Shown: piece after piece, positions 33,758 through 43,269 of the stretch
How positions within the stretch are numbered: position 1 is the stretch's first letter
Layout of the letters: every line of letters starts with the position of its first letter
Source: Alcaligenaceae bacterium
Lineage (GTDB): Bacteria > Pseudomonadota > Gammaproteobacteria > Burkholderiales > Burkholderiaceae_B
Assembly (NCBI GenBank): GCA_013416395.1
Contig: JACCEP010000010.1
Span: forward strand, 62,001 to 126,000
DNA length: 64,000 nucleotides
Direction: 5' to 3'
The notes under the pieces: model-generated
Told to the model about the DNA's origin: nothing
Database searches by the model: none
Seen by the model: the letters and a program-made list of their open reading frames with translations, nothing else
Program-made: the position numbers and the translations under genes

Positions 33758-35212
33758 TTAGTCGTCCAGACTGCGGATAACCCGGCCAAATGTACTGAAA
33801 TCAAAGAGCGTCCGTGTGCGCTTGATCCGCAATAAAATGGTAGAAACCACCACAGGAACAAAGGCGGCCAGCAAAAATGACTCTAACAGGTATTGGGGTT
33901 TTGCCCCCGGCGCTGGAAACAGCGCAATACCCGCAATCAGGCCGCACAACGTGCTGATCACCGCCATGCTGCCGGTGAGTCGTTTGCTGTAAAGGCCAAA
34001 GAACACCGGAAACGCAGCGGCTGAGCAGAATAGATCAGCCAGCAGAAACAGATACAGCACGCTATACCCTTGGGCGGCGACGAGCAGCACAGGTATGGCC
34101 AGCAGCACGACTAGCCAGCGCGACAGCATCATGAGTGATTTGCGGCTGACTGAAGGAGCGAGGCGTCGTACATCGACGGCAATAATGCTGGACACAGCAC
34201 TAATTACGGTGTCTGCAGTGCTCATTACCAGCGAAAGGCCCAGTGGAATAAGCGCGATGGCGACCCAGTCGGGTAGTCGTGGGGTAATAACAGTAAACAA
34301 GGCGACCGAGCTGTCGCCCTGATGGCCAAGCCCCACAAACGCCAGGCCAAACAGCCCCATAAGAAAAATAACCGGTGCAGCCATCAGGCCGCCCAGAAGA
34401 AAGCCATTGCGCATGGTGCGATTGTCTTTCGCTGCATAAACCCGCTGCCAGTTTCCCTGGTGAAACAGGCCTGTCAATAATATGGCTACGAAAAACGTTA
34501 GCCCCGCCTTGATGCCGGCTGGGTCGCCCAGATCAAGCAATTGTGGCGCATTGGCCTGTAGCCCTTCGATTGTTGGGCCCACGCCGCCCACCGCCTTCCA
34601 GCCGAGCACCAGCAGCAGCGCAAGCAGTGGCACGATGACGATCATTTGTATCTTGTCGGTGAAAATGGAGGCGCGCAAGCCGCCGTACGTGGTGTATAGC
34701 AGCGTACAGCCCATAACGATGGAAGCCGTTGCCCACAGCGGAACTGGTGAAATCATGGCGACCAGTTTTGCGATGGCGGTGGTTTCTGCTGCAAGCGTGA
34801 TGAACATATAAAACATCATGATGAGCAGCGTGAGCGCATACATAGGTTTGCCGAATCGTGTAATAACGAACTCAGTGAGCGTGTGGCCCTGTGGAATAAG
34901 CTCACGCATGCGGCGCCCTAAGGGGATCATGACCAGACGGGGCGACATGGCACCGAGGGCATAGCCAATAATGGCACCCAGGCCGCCCCAGGTTGCCGCT
35001 TGGGCTGGTGCGAAAAGTATCCATGCGCCCAGCGACGACGCCAGTAATGTCAGAATGGTGGCAGTCGCGCCCTGGCTATTGCGTGCGGTGACATAGTCTT
35101 CAAGACTGTCGTGCCCGCGCCGCGAGTACCAGACCCCGACCAGCGAAAAGCCGCCTGCAAAAAGCAACAGGTAAAGCATTGTGGTGGAAGCCGCCAGCAT
35201 GTATGTCTCCAT
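33758..35212 (-). CDS. thiV: Sodium:solute symporter family transporter under TPP riboswitch control (ThiV-like)
   Basis: The ATG at 35212 (METYMLAAST) is chosen because the upstream residues are not membrane-like. The 484-residue product has about 13 helices and SSS-family features (GGLRASIFTDKIQMIVI near helix 6; QGNWQRVYAAKDNRTMRNG; PLGLSLVMSTADTVISAVSSI). A TPP riboswitch lies about 150 bases upstream, so the gene is repressed by thiamine pyrophosphate. SSS transporters behind THI elements have been predicted to import thiamine or its pyrimidine precursor (ThiV). The exact substrate is inference. Confidence 0.85.
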   Translation of the reverse strand: METYMLAASTTMLYLLLFAGGFSLVGVWYSRRGHDSLEDYVTARNSQGATATILTLLASSLGAWILFAPAQAATWGGLGAIIGYALGAMSPRLVMIPLGRRMRELIPQGHTLTEFVITRFGKPMYALTLLIMMFYMFITLAAETTAIAKLVAMISPVPLWATASIVMGCTLLYTTYGGLRASIFTDKIQMIVIVPLLALLLVLGWKAVGGVGPTIEGLQANAPQLLDLGDPAGIKAGLTFFVAILLTGLFHQGNWQRVYAAKDNRTMRNGFLLGGLMAAPVIFLMGLFGLAFVGLGHQGDSSVALFTVITPRLPDWVAIALIPLGLSLVMSTADTVISAVSSIIAVDVRRLAPSVSRKSLMMLSRWLVVLLAIPVLLVAAQGYSVLYLFLLADLFCSAAAFPVFFGLYSKRLTGSMAVISTLCGLIAGIALFPAPGAKPQYLLESFLLAAFVPVVVSTILLRIKRTRTLFDFSTFGRVIRSLDD

Positions 35213-35360
35213 GGTTGGTCTTGCCTGGCCGCGACAGCGTGGTGATTGCGCGCGGCCTGGCAAGCCCGCCAACATCTGTGGGCACAAGTTGCCCAGGTGT
35301 CAGGTTAAGGCCGTAGCCAGCTAAGGGAGATGCCGTGCAGAAAGAAGGGAGCGTTGATGG

Positions 35361-35450
35361 CGTCCTTCCCTTCGCCGGCATGACCCGGATCAGGTTCAAA
35401 GGGTTACCGCGTAATGCGGAATCTCAGCCCAACAGGGCTCCCCCAGGAAC
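35361..35450 (-). ncRNA. TPP riboswitch (THI element)
   Basis: Read on the minus strand, GGGGGAGCCCTGTTGGGCTG is followed by the invariant CTGAGATT core, a variable stem (CCGCATTACGCGG), the second conserved segment ACCCTTTGAACCTGATC, and the closing helix. The CTGAGA and ACCTGATC boxes are the TPP-binding signature. It controls the symporter gene that starts at 35212. Confidence 0.95.
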
Positions 35451-35798
35451 AACCGAACGAGCTTAAGGCCGCTACACGGGTTTGTCAATGGATCAATGCT
35501 GGCCCAACCGTACAGGACAAGGATGGAGAGCATGCCTGTTTGCCCTCGCAGACGCCGGGTGAGCGGGCTGGGATTGGGGATATTCTCGTTGGCCTGGAGA
35601 CGCCGCCGTGGCAGCCCATTAATTCAGGCGATGTGGTATGGTTGCACCGTGACACGGGGTGCCTGGCCAGCGATGCTGGGGCTGAGAAAAAACCCGTCGA
35701 ACCTGCTCCAGTTAATACTGGCGAAGGGATGTCATCAGCCGCCAGGCTGACGGTAAGCACCGGGGCATAACTTCGCCATTTGCCTATAGGCGTGCTCC

Positions 35799-36575
35799 AT
35801 GAATACTGCATCTTTACCATTAGCTCAGCAAATCGTTCTGGTCACCGGCGGTGCCCGGGGTCTGGGCGAACACATTACACGCGCCTTTCTACGCGAGGGC
35901 GCACGCGTGGTCATAAACTATCTTGAAAGCGCTGACCGTGCTGCTGCTCTGGCGGACCAGTCTGACGGTCGGGCCATTGCGCTGCAGGCCGACGTTACAC
36001 AACCGGACGCGGTAAAAGCCATGCTTGAAGCGGCCAGCCAACATTTTTCTGCACCGGTTACAACCGTCGTCAATAATGCATTGCCGGCGTTTTCGTTTAA
36101 TGGCGACGCGCGGGCCAAGGGTGATGTCATCAGCTGGCAGGCTATGAACCAGCAAATGGAAGGCATTGTACGAGGTGCTCTCAACACCACGCAGGCGGCG
36201 GTGCCAGGCATGCAAAAAGCCGGTTTCGGAAGCGTGATCAATATTGGTACCAACCTCTTTCAGAACCCCGTCGTTCCTTATCATGACTACACGGCCGCCA
36301 AGGCTGCGTTACTGTCGTTGACGCGCACGCTTTCGCATGATCTGGGCCCTATGGGCATTACGGTAAACATGTTGTCTGGTGGCCTTTTGCGCACCACGGA
36401 TGCCTCGGCGGCGACGCCTGAAGAAGTTTTTGACATGATCGCCGCCGGTACGCCACTGCGTAGGGTGACAACGCCCGCCGAGTTTGCCGATGCGGTGCTG
36501 TTCTTCGCTTCGCCCTGGTCGCGTGCGGTGACCGGGCAAAACCTGGTGGTCGACGGCGGCCTCGTCAAAAATTGA
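35799..36575 (+). CDS. Short-chain dehydrogenase/reductase, 3-oxoacyl-ACP-reductase-like
   Basis: This 258-residue classical SDR has the NAD(P)-binding TGGARGLG at residues 16-23, NN-A in VVNNAL, the catalytic Ser near INIGTN (an uncommon context), and Y-x3-K in YHDYTAAKAALL. It ends with VTGQNLVVDGGLV. It probably reduces or oxidises a small keto or hydroxy substrate; no specific one can be read out. It is followed by the flavin monooxygenase gene 16 bases downstream, forming a two-gene unit divergent from the thiamine-regulated symporter. Confidence 0.88.
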   Translation: MNTASLPLAQQIVLVTGGARGLGEHITRAFLREGARVVINYLESADRAAALADQSDGRAIALQADVTQPDAVKAMLEAASQHFSAPVTTVVNNALPAFSFNGDARAKGDVISWQAMNQQMEGIVRGALNTTQAAVPGMQKAGFGSVINIGTNLFQNPVVPYHDYTAAKAALLSLTRTLSHDLGPMGITVNMLSGGLLRTTDASAATPEEVFDMIAAGTPLRRVTTPAEFADAVLFFASPWSRAVTGQNLVVDGGLVKN

Positions 36576-36591
36576 GCATGCGGATAAACAC

Positions 36592-37923
36592 ATGAGCACT
36601 TCCAACCGTGGCCGTCAGCAAGGCGCATCGCCTCGTATGCTGCATCTGAATCTTTTTATTATGGGCTGCGGCCATCACCGTGCAGCATGGCGACATCCAG
36701 AGTCGACCGTTGAACGCCTGGGTGATATCCGCTACTACGAAGAACTGGCGCAGTTGGCCGAGCGCGGAAAATTCGACGCGGTTTTTTTTGCCGATGGCGC
36801 GGCCGCAGAAAACGTGGGAGACGGGCCGAAATGGTATCTGGAACCGCTGACTGCCATGGCCGCCATGAGTCGTGCAACTGAGCGTATCGGCCTTATCAGC
36901 ACGGTGTCCAGCACGTTTTTTACGCCATTTCATGCTGCGCGCATGGTGGCCTCGCTGGATCATATTTCGGGTGGACGCATGGGCTGGAATGTGGTTACGT
37001 CCATGTTTGATTCTGAGGCGCGTAACCACGGTTATGAAAGCATGCCGGGCCATGACTGGCGTTACGCACGTGCCGAAGAGTTTATCGCTACCTGCCTTAA
37101 GCTGTGGGATTCGTGGTCGGACGACGCCCTGGTCATAGATCGGCAGGGCAGCTATGCAAACCCTGAATCGGTTCACCGCATTGATCATCATGGTGAACAT
37201 TTTTTGGTGGATGGGCCATTGACCGTTCCGCGGTCACCGCAGGGCCACCCAGTGCTGTTTCAGGCCGGCGCTTCTGAGCAAGGGCGCGATCTGGCCGCAC
37301 GACGTGCCGAAGCCATTTATGCGGTCGCTTACGATCTTGAAGCGTCGCAAGCGTATTACCGTGATATCAAACGCAGGGTTCGTGCTGCCGGCCGTACCGA
37401 CCCGGTGCCCATTATGCCGGGCTTGGTAACTTATGTTGGCTCCACAGAAGCAGAGGCTCGTGCCAAACAGCATGAACTGGATGTGTTACTGCCTCCCATG
37501 GATGCATTGCGTCAGTTGAGCCAGTACGTAGGGCAAGACTGCACCGGCTGGGAACTGGACGCACCCGTGCCTTCGTTGCCGCCGCTCGAAGCGTTTACCG
37601 GCCCCAAAGGGCGCTACGCAACGGTGCTGCGCATTATTCATACAGAGCAACCTACCGTACGCGGGCTGCTTGGGCGTCTGGCAGCGGGTGGCGGGCATTG
37701 CAATATGGTGGGCACACCAGAGCAAATTGCTGACCAGATGGAACATTGGCTGATGAACGAAGGCGCTGATGGCTTTAACCTGATGCCACCCTCATTGCCC
37801 GGCAGTATCGAAGATTTTATCGAGCACGTGGTGCCCGTATTGCAAAAGCGCGGGCTGTTTCGCACAGAATACGAAACGACGACGTTGCGTGGTCATCTTG
37901 GGCTGCAACGACCTGCAGCGTGA
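36592..37923 (+). CDS. FMN-dependent monooxygenase, NtaA/SnaA/DszA family
   Basis: This 443-residue luciferase-like TIM-barrel protein matches the NtaA/SnaA/DszA subfamily (NLFIMGCGHHRAAWRHPES; FDAVFFADG; SGGRMGWNVVTSMFDSEARNHG; PVLFQAGASEQGRDLAARRAEAIYA). These enzymes oxidise substrates with FMNH2 supplied by a separate reductase; substrates range from nitrilotriacetate to sulfones. No flavin reductase gene is adjacent. It is probably cotranscribed with the SDR. Confidence 0.9.
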   Translation: MSTSNRGRQQGASPRMLHLNLFIMGCGHHRAAWRHPESTVERLGDIRYYEELAQLAERGKFDAVFFADGAAAENVGDGPKWYLEPLTAMAAMSRATERIGLISTVSSTFFTPFHAARMVASLDHISGGRMGWNVVTSMFDSEARNHGYESMPGHDWRYARAEEFIATCLKLWDSWSDDALVIDRQGSYANPESVHRIDHHGEHFLVDGPLTVPRSPQGHPVLFQAGASEQGRDLAARRAEAIYAVAYDLEASQAYYRDIKRRVRAAGRTDPVPIMPGLVTYVGSTEAEARAKQHELDVLLPPMDALRQLSQYVGQDCTGWELDAPVPSLPPLEAFTGPKGRYATVLRIIHTEQPTVRGLLGRLAAGGGHCNMVGTPEQIADQMEHWLMNEGADGFNLMPPSLPGSIEDFIEHVVPVLQKRGLFRTEYETTTLRGHLGLQRPAA

Positions 37924-38021
37924 AGATGGCTGTAATGAAAACGGGCAGCTACTAAGATGACCATCTAGCCTTGGCCTCGTTTCGTTGCGTACATGGATGG
38001 TGCCGTCAAGGCTGTTTTCGA

Positions 38022-38054
38022 TAAAGGGCAGGCAGGCATGGTGGCTGCCTGCCC
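38022..38054 (-). terminator. Terminator-like hairpin after the MATE gene
   Basis: A perfect 10-bp stem, GGGCAGGCAG (38026-38035) and CTGCCTGCCC (38045-38054), lies between the converging monooxygenase and MATE genes. On the minus strand it is followed by TTTAT. Confidence 0.65.
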
Positions 38055-38075
38055 ATACCGTTTATGCCGGCGCGC

Positions 38076-39485
38076 TTATCTCGGCGTTACAAGCGCAGAC
38101 TGGTGTTGCGACGAGCGTGTTATCAGGCCAAGCTGCTCCCGGCGCATCCACCGTTGCATCATAAGCACAGCGACCACAGACAGCCCGATGGCCAGGCCGC
38201 TCCAAACCCCCACGCTGCCCCAACCGGCCCAGAAGGCCAGTGCCGCACCGCTGGGCAGGCCCATACCCCAATACCCGACAGCGGTAAACAGCATGGGGAT
38301 GCGTGTGTCTTGCAGGCCTCGCAACATGCCTGAACCCAAAACCTGGCCACCGTCCACGATCTGGAACAGTGCGGCCACAGCGAGCAGGGATACACCCATG
38401 GCAACAACTGGCGCATTCGCCGGGTCATTGATGTCGAGAAATGAGCTGATCAAAGCTTCGGGTGCAACCACCATGACCAATGCCGCCAACGCCATGGCCG
38501 TAATGCCCAAGCCGAACGCCGCCCAGCCAGCGCGCATGACGTCAGACGGTCGCCCGGCACCATTGGCGTGGCCAACCCGTATGGTGGCTGCCTGGGCAAT
38601 GCCGTAGGGCACCATAAAACTGATGCTGGCCACCTGAATGGCGATGGCGTGTGCTGCCAGTTCAATCGTACCCAGCATGCCGATGAGAAACGCGGCGGCA
38701 TTGAAAATGGTGACTTCAAAAGCTGTGGCAACGGCAATGGGCAGGCCTAGCCGCCAGAACGCCCTGAAGCGGAGCCAGTCTGTTTGCCAGAGGCGGCTAA
38801 ATACATGGTAGCGACGAAAGCGACGATCAAAGACGACGACAGCAACCATGGCCAGGAAAAGAAACAGGCTGGAGATTGCGCTGGCAAGACCGGCCCCCAC
38901 CAGCCCCAATGCAGGAAAGCCCAGCTTCCCGTAGATAAGCACCCAGTTTGCTGCGGCGTTGAAGCCAATGGCTGCCAGTGCGGCAAGCAACGCTGTGCGA
39001 GGGCGCTGGAGTGCAGCGACAAAAGAGCGCAGCACCAAAAAGCCGAGAAAACCGGGCATGGCCCATAGCAGCGCGCGTAAATACTCTTGCGCCAGCACGG
39101 CGAGCTCGGGCGGCTGATTCAGCACCAGAAGTATGGCTTCTCCGTGCCAGAGTATCAGGCAACCGGGTACAGAAATAATCACTGCACTCCACAGGCCTTG
39201 TCTGACCGTGCGTTGTACATCGCGCACTGAGTTTTTGCGGGCACCCAGCTCATTGGCGACCATAGGTGCCGTAGCGGAAACCAGCCCCAGAGCAAAGAAA
39301 GCGATAGCCGTGTAAAGGTTGGCGCCCAGCGCGCTGGCAGCCAATGACTGCGGGCCCAGCCTGCCGATGAAGATGACGTCGGTGACGGTCATGGCGATCT
39401 GGGCCAGATTCGTGAGAACCAGTGGAACACTAAGCAAAAACGTGGCGTAAATTTCACGTTTCCAGGCAAGGTCAGCGGGGGACAT
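38076..39485 (-). CDS. MATE-family multidrug efflux transporter (NorM-like)
   Basis: This 469-residue, 12-helix protein is built of two six-helix halves with MATE motifs ([25 protein letters not shown] at the N-terminus; [26 protein letters not shown] at the start of the second half). It exports cationic drugs or metabolites in exchange for Na+ or H+. The start sits at the left edge of a repeat-rich intergenic region. Substrates are not predictable. Confidence 0.92.
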   Translation of the reverse strand: MSPADLAWKREIYATFLLSVPLVLTNLAQIAMTVTDVIFIGRLGPQSLAASALGANLYTAIAFFALGLVSATAPMVANELGARKNSVRDVQRTVRQGLWSAVIISVPGCLILWHGEAILLVLNQPPELAVLAQEYLRALLWAMPGFLGFLVLRSFVAALQRPRTALLAALAAIGFNAAANWVLIYGKLGFPALGLVGAGLASAISSLFLFLAMVAVVVFDRRFRRYHVFSRLWQTDWLRFRAFWRLGLPIAVATAFEVTIFNAAAFLIGMLGTIELAAHAIAIQVASISFMVPYGIAQAATIRVGHANGAGRPSDVMRAGWAAFGLGITAMALAALVMVVAPEALISSFLDINDPANAPVVAMGVSLLAVAALFQIVDGGQVLGSGMLRGLQDTRIPMLFTAVGYWGMGLPSGAALAFWAGWGSVGVWSGLAIGLSVVAVLMMQRWMRREQLGLITRSSQHQSALVTPR

Positions 39486-39489
39486 CGAT

Positions 39490-39730
39490 GTCAGAAAAAA
39501 GAAAGAATATGTCGGCCTTCATTCTGAAAACTGTCAGAAAGATTGCCAGGATGCCATGCTTGGCTCGGCTACGCCTCATCAGGAAATACCAAGCCACACT
39601 AATAAGCCCGGCCGGGGGATGCGAGGCGAACGTTAAGCCAAGCCATGTGAAGCGGGGTCAAGCCAACCAAACCCAACCCAATCCCGGTAATACGGGGCCA
39701 AGCCACGCCCAGTCGAATTAGAGCCCAACT
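39490..39730. repeat. Degenerate CCAAGCCA-type repeats upstream of the MATE gene
   Basis: CCAAGCCA or close variants recur at about 39588, 39634, 39658 and 39690 within a low-complexity stretch of CCAA/AACCC phrases. No gene is visible. Confidence 0.55.
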
Positions 39731-39736
39731 AAAAGT

Positions 39737-40177
39737 TCAGCTTTCGCCGATGTCTTCATTCCAGATCTCGGGGCGGGCTTCCATAAAGCGACGCATCAGA
39801 TCGATGCAAGCGTCGTTCTGGAGCACTTCGATCTGTACGCCGCGCGATTGCAGCAGTGCCTCTTCACCCAGGAAACTTTGATTTTCACCAATAATGACGC
39901 GCGGTATGCCGTAAAGCAGTATGGCGCCGGTACACATGGGGCAGGGTGACAGCGTGGTGTAAAGCACAGACTCGCGATACACGTGGGCGGGTTGGCGACC
40001 CGCGTTTTCGAGGGCGTCCATTTCGCCGTGCAATATGGCACTGCCTTGTTGCACCCGCCGATTATGGCCGCGTCCAATAATGCGCCCCTGATGAACCAGA
40101 ACGGAGCCGATGGGCACGCCACCCTCATCCATACCGGTTTGCGCTTCTGCGAGCGCCGCTTTCATGAATTCGTCCAT
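39737..40177 (-). CDS. Cytosine deaminase, fungal Fcy1-type zinc enzyme
   Basis: The ATG at 40177 (MDEFMKAALAEAQ) gives 146 residues; the open frame upstream has no family similarity. The CDA fold carries the zinc ligands and catalytic Glu in LHGEMDALENAGR and SPCPMCTGAI. The sequence parallels yeast Fcy1 almost throughout: GGVPIG, GRGHNRR, GSAILHGE, LYTTLSPC, LLYGIPRVIIGEN and the C-terminal RPEIWNEDIGES. It should deaminate cytosine to uracil in the cytoplasm. This differs from the usual bacterial CodA, an amidohydrolase. Confidence 0.85.
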   Translation of the reverse strand: MDEFMKAALAEAQTGMDEGGVPIGSVLVHQGRIIGRGHNRRVQQGSAILHGEMDALENAGRQPAHVYRESVLYTTLSPCPMCTGAILLYGIPRVIIGENQSFLGEEALLQSRGVQIEVLQNDACIDLMRRFMEARPEIWNEDIGES

Positions 40178-40265
40178 GGTGTCTGCCTGGGTTGGGATGA
40201 ATGGCTTGACGGACGATGACAGCTGCCTTTGCACGCTATCGCCCGCCAGACGATTTGACACTATA

Positions 40266-40328
40266 GCGTACGCGGTATCGTCATGGTATTTGTCGCTGGT
40301 CTTTAGACTGCGGCGTACGCGGTATCGT
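40266..40328. repeat. Direct repeat GCGTACGCGGTATCGT, 47 bases apart
   Basis: The 16-mer occurs perfectly at 40266-40281 and 40313-40328, in the space upstream of the cytosine deaminase and downstream of phoX. It could be a tandem duplication remnant or a paired operator. Confidence 0.7.
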
Positions 40329-40425
40329 GGCCGAATGTGCAGCGGGTTTTAAACGACGTAATGGCCGCTCACGTAAAGCGATAAGTGGAGACGGCGTTTT
40401 CGCGCCGCCCTAAGGCCGTCGGCAC

Positions 40426-42375
40426 TCAGGTGCCGATGACACCACCATCGTCTTTGGTGATGATGACGGTCGCCGAACGGGGCAGGGCGCTGCCACCGTC
40501 TGGCCAGTTGCTATTGCCGTCTTCGCCCGGGTGCTGAATATTAACGAACATCGTGCGGCTGTCTGGCGTGAAGGCAATACCGGTAACTTCACATTCTTTG
40601 GGCCCCGTCAGAAAACGCCGGATCTCTTTGCTTACCGGGTCGGCACACAGCATCTGGTTGTTGCCCTGACCTTCATAATTGCCCGTGTTGCTGTACTTGC
40701 CGTCTGTCTGTATCCAAAGCCTGCCTGCCTGGTCAAAGGCGAGGCCGTCAGGGCTATTAAAGGTATTGTCGGCGGTGATATTGGCCGAACCCGAGCGCAA
40801 ATCGCTGCGATCCGCATGTTTGATGGGGTTGCCGGCCAGTACGAAAATATCCCATTCAAATGCGGTTGCGGCCGCATCGCCGCCTGATTCCCGCCAGCGC
40901 ACGATCTGGCCGTAAATATTTTGCGCGCGCGGGTTGACGCTGTCTGTTTCCGTGCGTTTATCGTTGTTCGTCAGGGTTACGTACACCTCGCCAGTTGCCG
41001 GGTGTACGCTAACCCATTCTGGTCTGTCCATTTTGGTGGCACCGACGGCATCGGCAGCCAGTCGCGTATTGATCAGCACCTCGGCCTGGCTGGCAAAACG
41101 CGTGTCGGCTGCAAGCTCCGGGTTGTTCTCTTTATCGAGCAATAGCCACTCGCCCAAACCCATGAAATTGTCTGTATTGGCGTCATCGCTAAAGCGCGCG
41201 ACATACAGCTTGCCCTGGTCCAGCAACCCCGAGTTATCGCCATCGGGCGTATAGACGCCGTCTGACACAAACTTGTAGAGGTAGTCGTTGCGCTGATCGT
41301 CGCCCATATAGACAACCGCCCGTCCGCTCGCCGTCAGAGTAAAGGCCGCGTTCTCATGCTTGAAGCGTCCCAGCGCCGTGCGTTTTTGAGGTACAGCATC
41401 TGGATTAAACGGATCAATCTCGACGATCCAGCCAAAGCGATTCGCTTCATTGGGCTCTTTGGCATAGTCGAAGCGGTCATTAAAGGCTTCCCAACCATAA
41501 TCGGTGCTGCCAGGGGCCAGCCCGTAACGCTTTTGCGCTGCGTTGCGCGTGTCGGCGCCTGAGGTAGTGCCAAAGTAGGTGTTGAAGTTTTCCTCACAGG
41601 CCAGATAGGTGTTCCAGGGCGTCCAGCCATTACCGCAATTATTGAATGTACCCAGTACGTGCATGCCCGTGGGGTCGTCGTGCGTCTTGAGCAGTTCGTG
41701 TGCGGCAGCTGGCCCTGTCAGCTGCATGGGCGTCGAAGCCGTGAGGCGACGGTTGTAGCGCGATCCAGTGTTAATGGCCCATTTGCCACTCGCATCACGC
41801 GCGATATGCATGACCGACACCCCATGCGCATTCATGGCCTTGTCGACCCGGTCGGCCGTTAACGGTGCGTTGCGGTCAGTGCCAAACAACCAGGCGTATA
41901 CACCTTTGCTGACCGTGGTGTATTCGTGGTTTATTACCAGCAGGCCTTCGTCATTGCGGCCGTTCATGGCAAAGAAATGCATGCCGTCGTGGTTGTCGCC
42001 CACTTGTCGCAGCTGCGCCTTGGCATCATCGCTGCCGTCGGCTTTCCAGTTTGTTGCGTCGGCAAACAGTGGCGTACCCCAGGGCGCAAAGGGCGTGGCG
42101 GTATAGCCCGGCGCGACGATTACCGTATCTGACGTTGAAACCGGCACGGCCTCAAAACCCAGCAACCCTGAGCGCTGCCCGGTCACGCCTGCTGCATCCG
42201 GTTGGCGTGCAAACGCCTTCAGTGGGCCTGCCAGAAACATGGCCGCTGTCAGGCCTGCACCGGCTTTAAGAAAACCCCGGCGGCTGCGCACACGCTCTAC
42301 CACAGCGTTGAATGTTTCGTTGCCCGACAGGTTTGTGGGCAGGTCTTCTGTGTCGATATGGAAAGGCGATTGCAT
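40426..42375 (-). CDS. phoX: PhoX-family (DUF839) Tat-exported alkaline phosphatase
   Basis: The ATG at 42375 (MQSPFHIDTEDLP) replaces an upstream TTG frame start. The 649-residue product carries a twin-arginine signal SRRGFLKAGAGLTAAMFLAG about 30 residues in, the cytosolic lead peptide being long, as is usual for PhoX. The DUF839 beta-propeller follows, with characteristic NHEYT, CEENFNTYFG, GRFKHENAAF and PRSATVIITKDDGG segments. PhoX enzymes are Ca2+/Fe-dependent periplasmic phosphomonoesterases induced by phosphate limitation. A small hairpin (CGGCAC/GTGCCG) surrounds the stop codon. Confidence 0.92.
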   Translation of the reverse strand: MQSPFHIDTEDLPTNLSGNETFNAVVERVRSRRGFLKAGAGLTAAMFLAGPLKAFARQPDAAGVTGQRSGLLGFEAVPVSTSDTVIVAPGYTATPFAPWGTPLFADATNWKADGSDDAKAQLRQVGDNHDGMHFFAMNGRNDEGLLVINHEYTTVSKGVYAWLFGTDRNAPLTADRVDKAMNAHGVSVMHIARDASGKWAINTGSRYNRRLTASTPMQLTGPAAAHELLKTHDDPTGMHVLGTFNNCGNGWTPWNTYLACEENFNTYFGTTSGADTRNAAQKRYGLAPGSTDYGWEAFNDRFDYAKEPNEANRFGWIVEIDPFNPDAVPQKRTALGRFKHENAAFTLTASGRAVVYMGDDQRNDYLYKFVSDGVYTPDGDNSGLLDQGKLYVARFSDDANTDNFMGLGEWLLLDKENNPELAADTRFASQAEVLINTRLAADAVGATKMDRPEWVSVHPATGEVYVTLTNNDKRTETDSVNPRAQNIYGQIVRWRESGGDAAATAFEWDIFVLAGNPIKHADRSDLRSGSANITADNTFNSPDGLAFDQAGRLWIQTDGKYSNTGNYEGQGNNQMLCADPVSKEIRRFLTGPKECEVTGIAFTPDSRTMFVNIQHPGEDGNSNWPDGGSALPRSATVIITKDDGGVIGT

Positions 42376-42582
42376 TTCAGTAAGGTCCGATAGGGCTGGA
42401 AAGCCATCAGTATCGGCGCTGAATATTGCAGGCTTGTTAAGACGTCTTGCGAAATCTATAAAAACACTTGATACCAAATGTATCCATTAATAGAATTTTG
42501 CTCGATTCGATAGAGTCGTCGCCGGGCAAGTCGACTTTATAGGGTGGTAATGCCCACTAACGCGTCAAGTAGAAGGAAGAAT

Positions 42583-43257
42583 ATGAGGACTACATACAAG
42601 GCGGTGCTGTCCGCCGCGCTGTCTGCCACACTGGCCGGGTGCGCCACTGAAAATTCCCGTAGCCTGCAAGTGGCTTCGGTAGAGTCTGCCGGCACTGTTT
42701 ATCATGGCGTCCGCAGCCCGATTTCAGTTGGTAAGTTTGACAATCGCAGCAGCTATCTTCGCGGCATTTTTTCTGATGGTGTAGACCGCCTCGGTGGCCA
42801 GGCAAAAACCATTCTGGTCAACCACCTTCAGCGTACCGGACGCTTTCGTGTCATGGATCGCGACAATCTTACCGAGATGGCCCAAGAGGCGGGCTTTAGT
42901 AAAAATAAGCTTGCCATACAGGGTGCGCGTTATGTGGTCACCGGAGACGTAACGGCATTTGGCCGCAAAGAGGTAGGCGATCATCAATTTTTTGGCATGC
43001 TTGGGCGTGGCAAAGAACAGGTTGCCTACGCAAAAGTTGATCTGAGTGTTCTTGATGTGATCACGTCTGAGGTCGTGTACTCCGTCTCTGGAGCAGGCGA
43101 ATATAGTTTGTCTGATCGTGAAATTATCGGGTTTGGTGGCCGTTCAGGCTACGACTCGACACTAAACGGAAAAGTGCTCGACCTTGCAATTCGCGAGGCG
43201 GTCAACCGCCTTGTCGAGGGTATTGAACGGGGCCATTGGCAGCCCTCCGCATCATAA
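42583..43257 (+). CDS. CsgG-family lipoprotein, first gene of a three-lipoprotein operon
   Basis: The ATG at 42583 follows AAGGAAGA. The 224-residue product has a lipoprotein signal with lipobox LAGC and a CsgG-like domain (VDRLGGQAKTILVNHLQRTGRFRVMDRDNL; GARYVVTGDVTAFG). CsgG relatives form outer-membrane pores or assembly factors. Its 3' end is 12 bases from the DUF4810 gene. The same trio occurs in Neisseria next to the vaccine antigen GNA1162. Function unproven; possibly an outer-membrane complex. Confidence 0.9.
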   Translation: MRTTYKAVLSAALSATLAGCATENSRSLQVASVESAGTVYHGVRSPISVGKFDNRSSYLRGIFSDGVDRLGGQAKTILVNHLQRTGRFRVMDRDNLTEMAQEAGFSKNKLAIQGARYVVTGDVTAFGRKEVGDHQFFGMLGRGKEQVAYAKVDLSVLDVITSEVVYSVSGAGEYSLSDREIIGFGGRSGYDSTLNGKVLDLAIREAVNRLVEGIERGHWQPSAS

Positions 43258-43269
43258 AGAGGCCAGGCC

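Noticed and set aside
33503-33835. Plus-strand frame in the speDE/symporter spacer
   Set aside because: It runs antisense into the symporter gene and across a GC-rich hairpin, with no family character.
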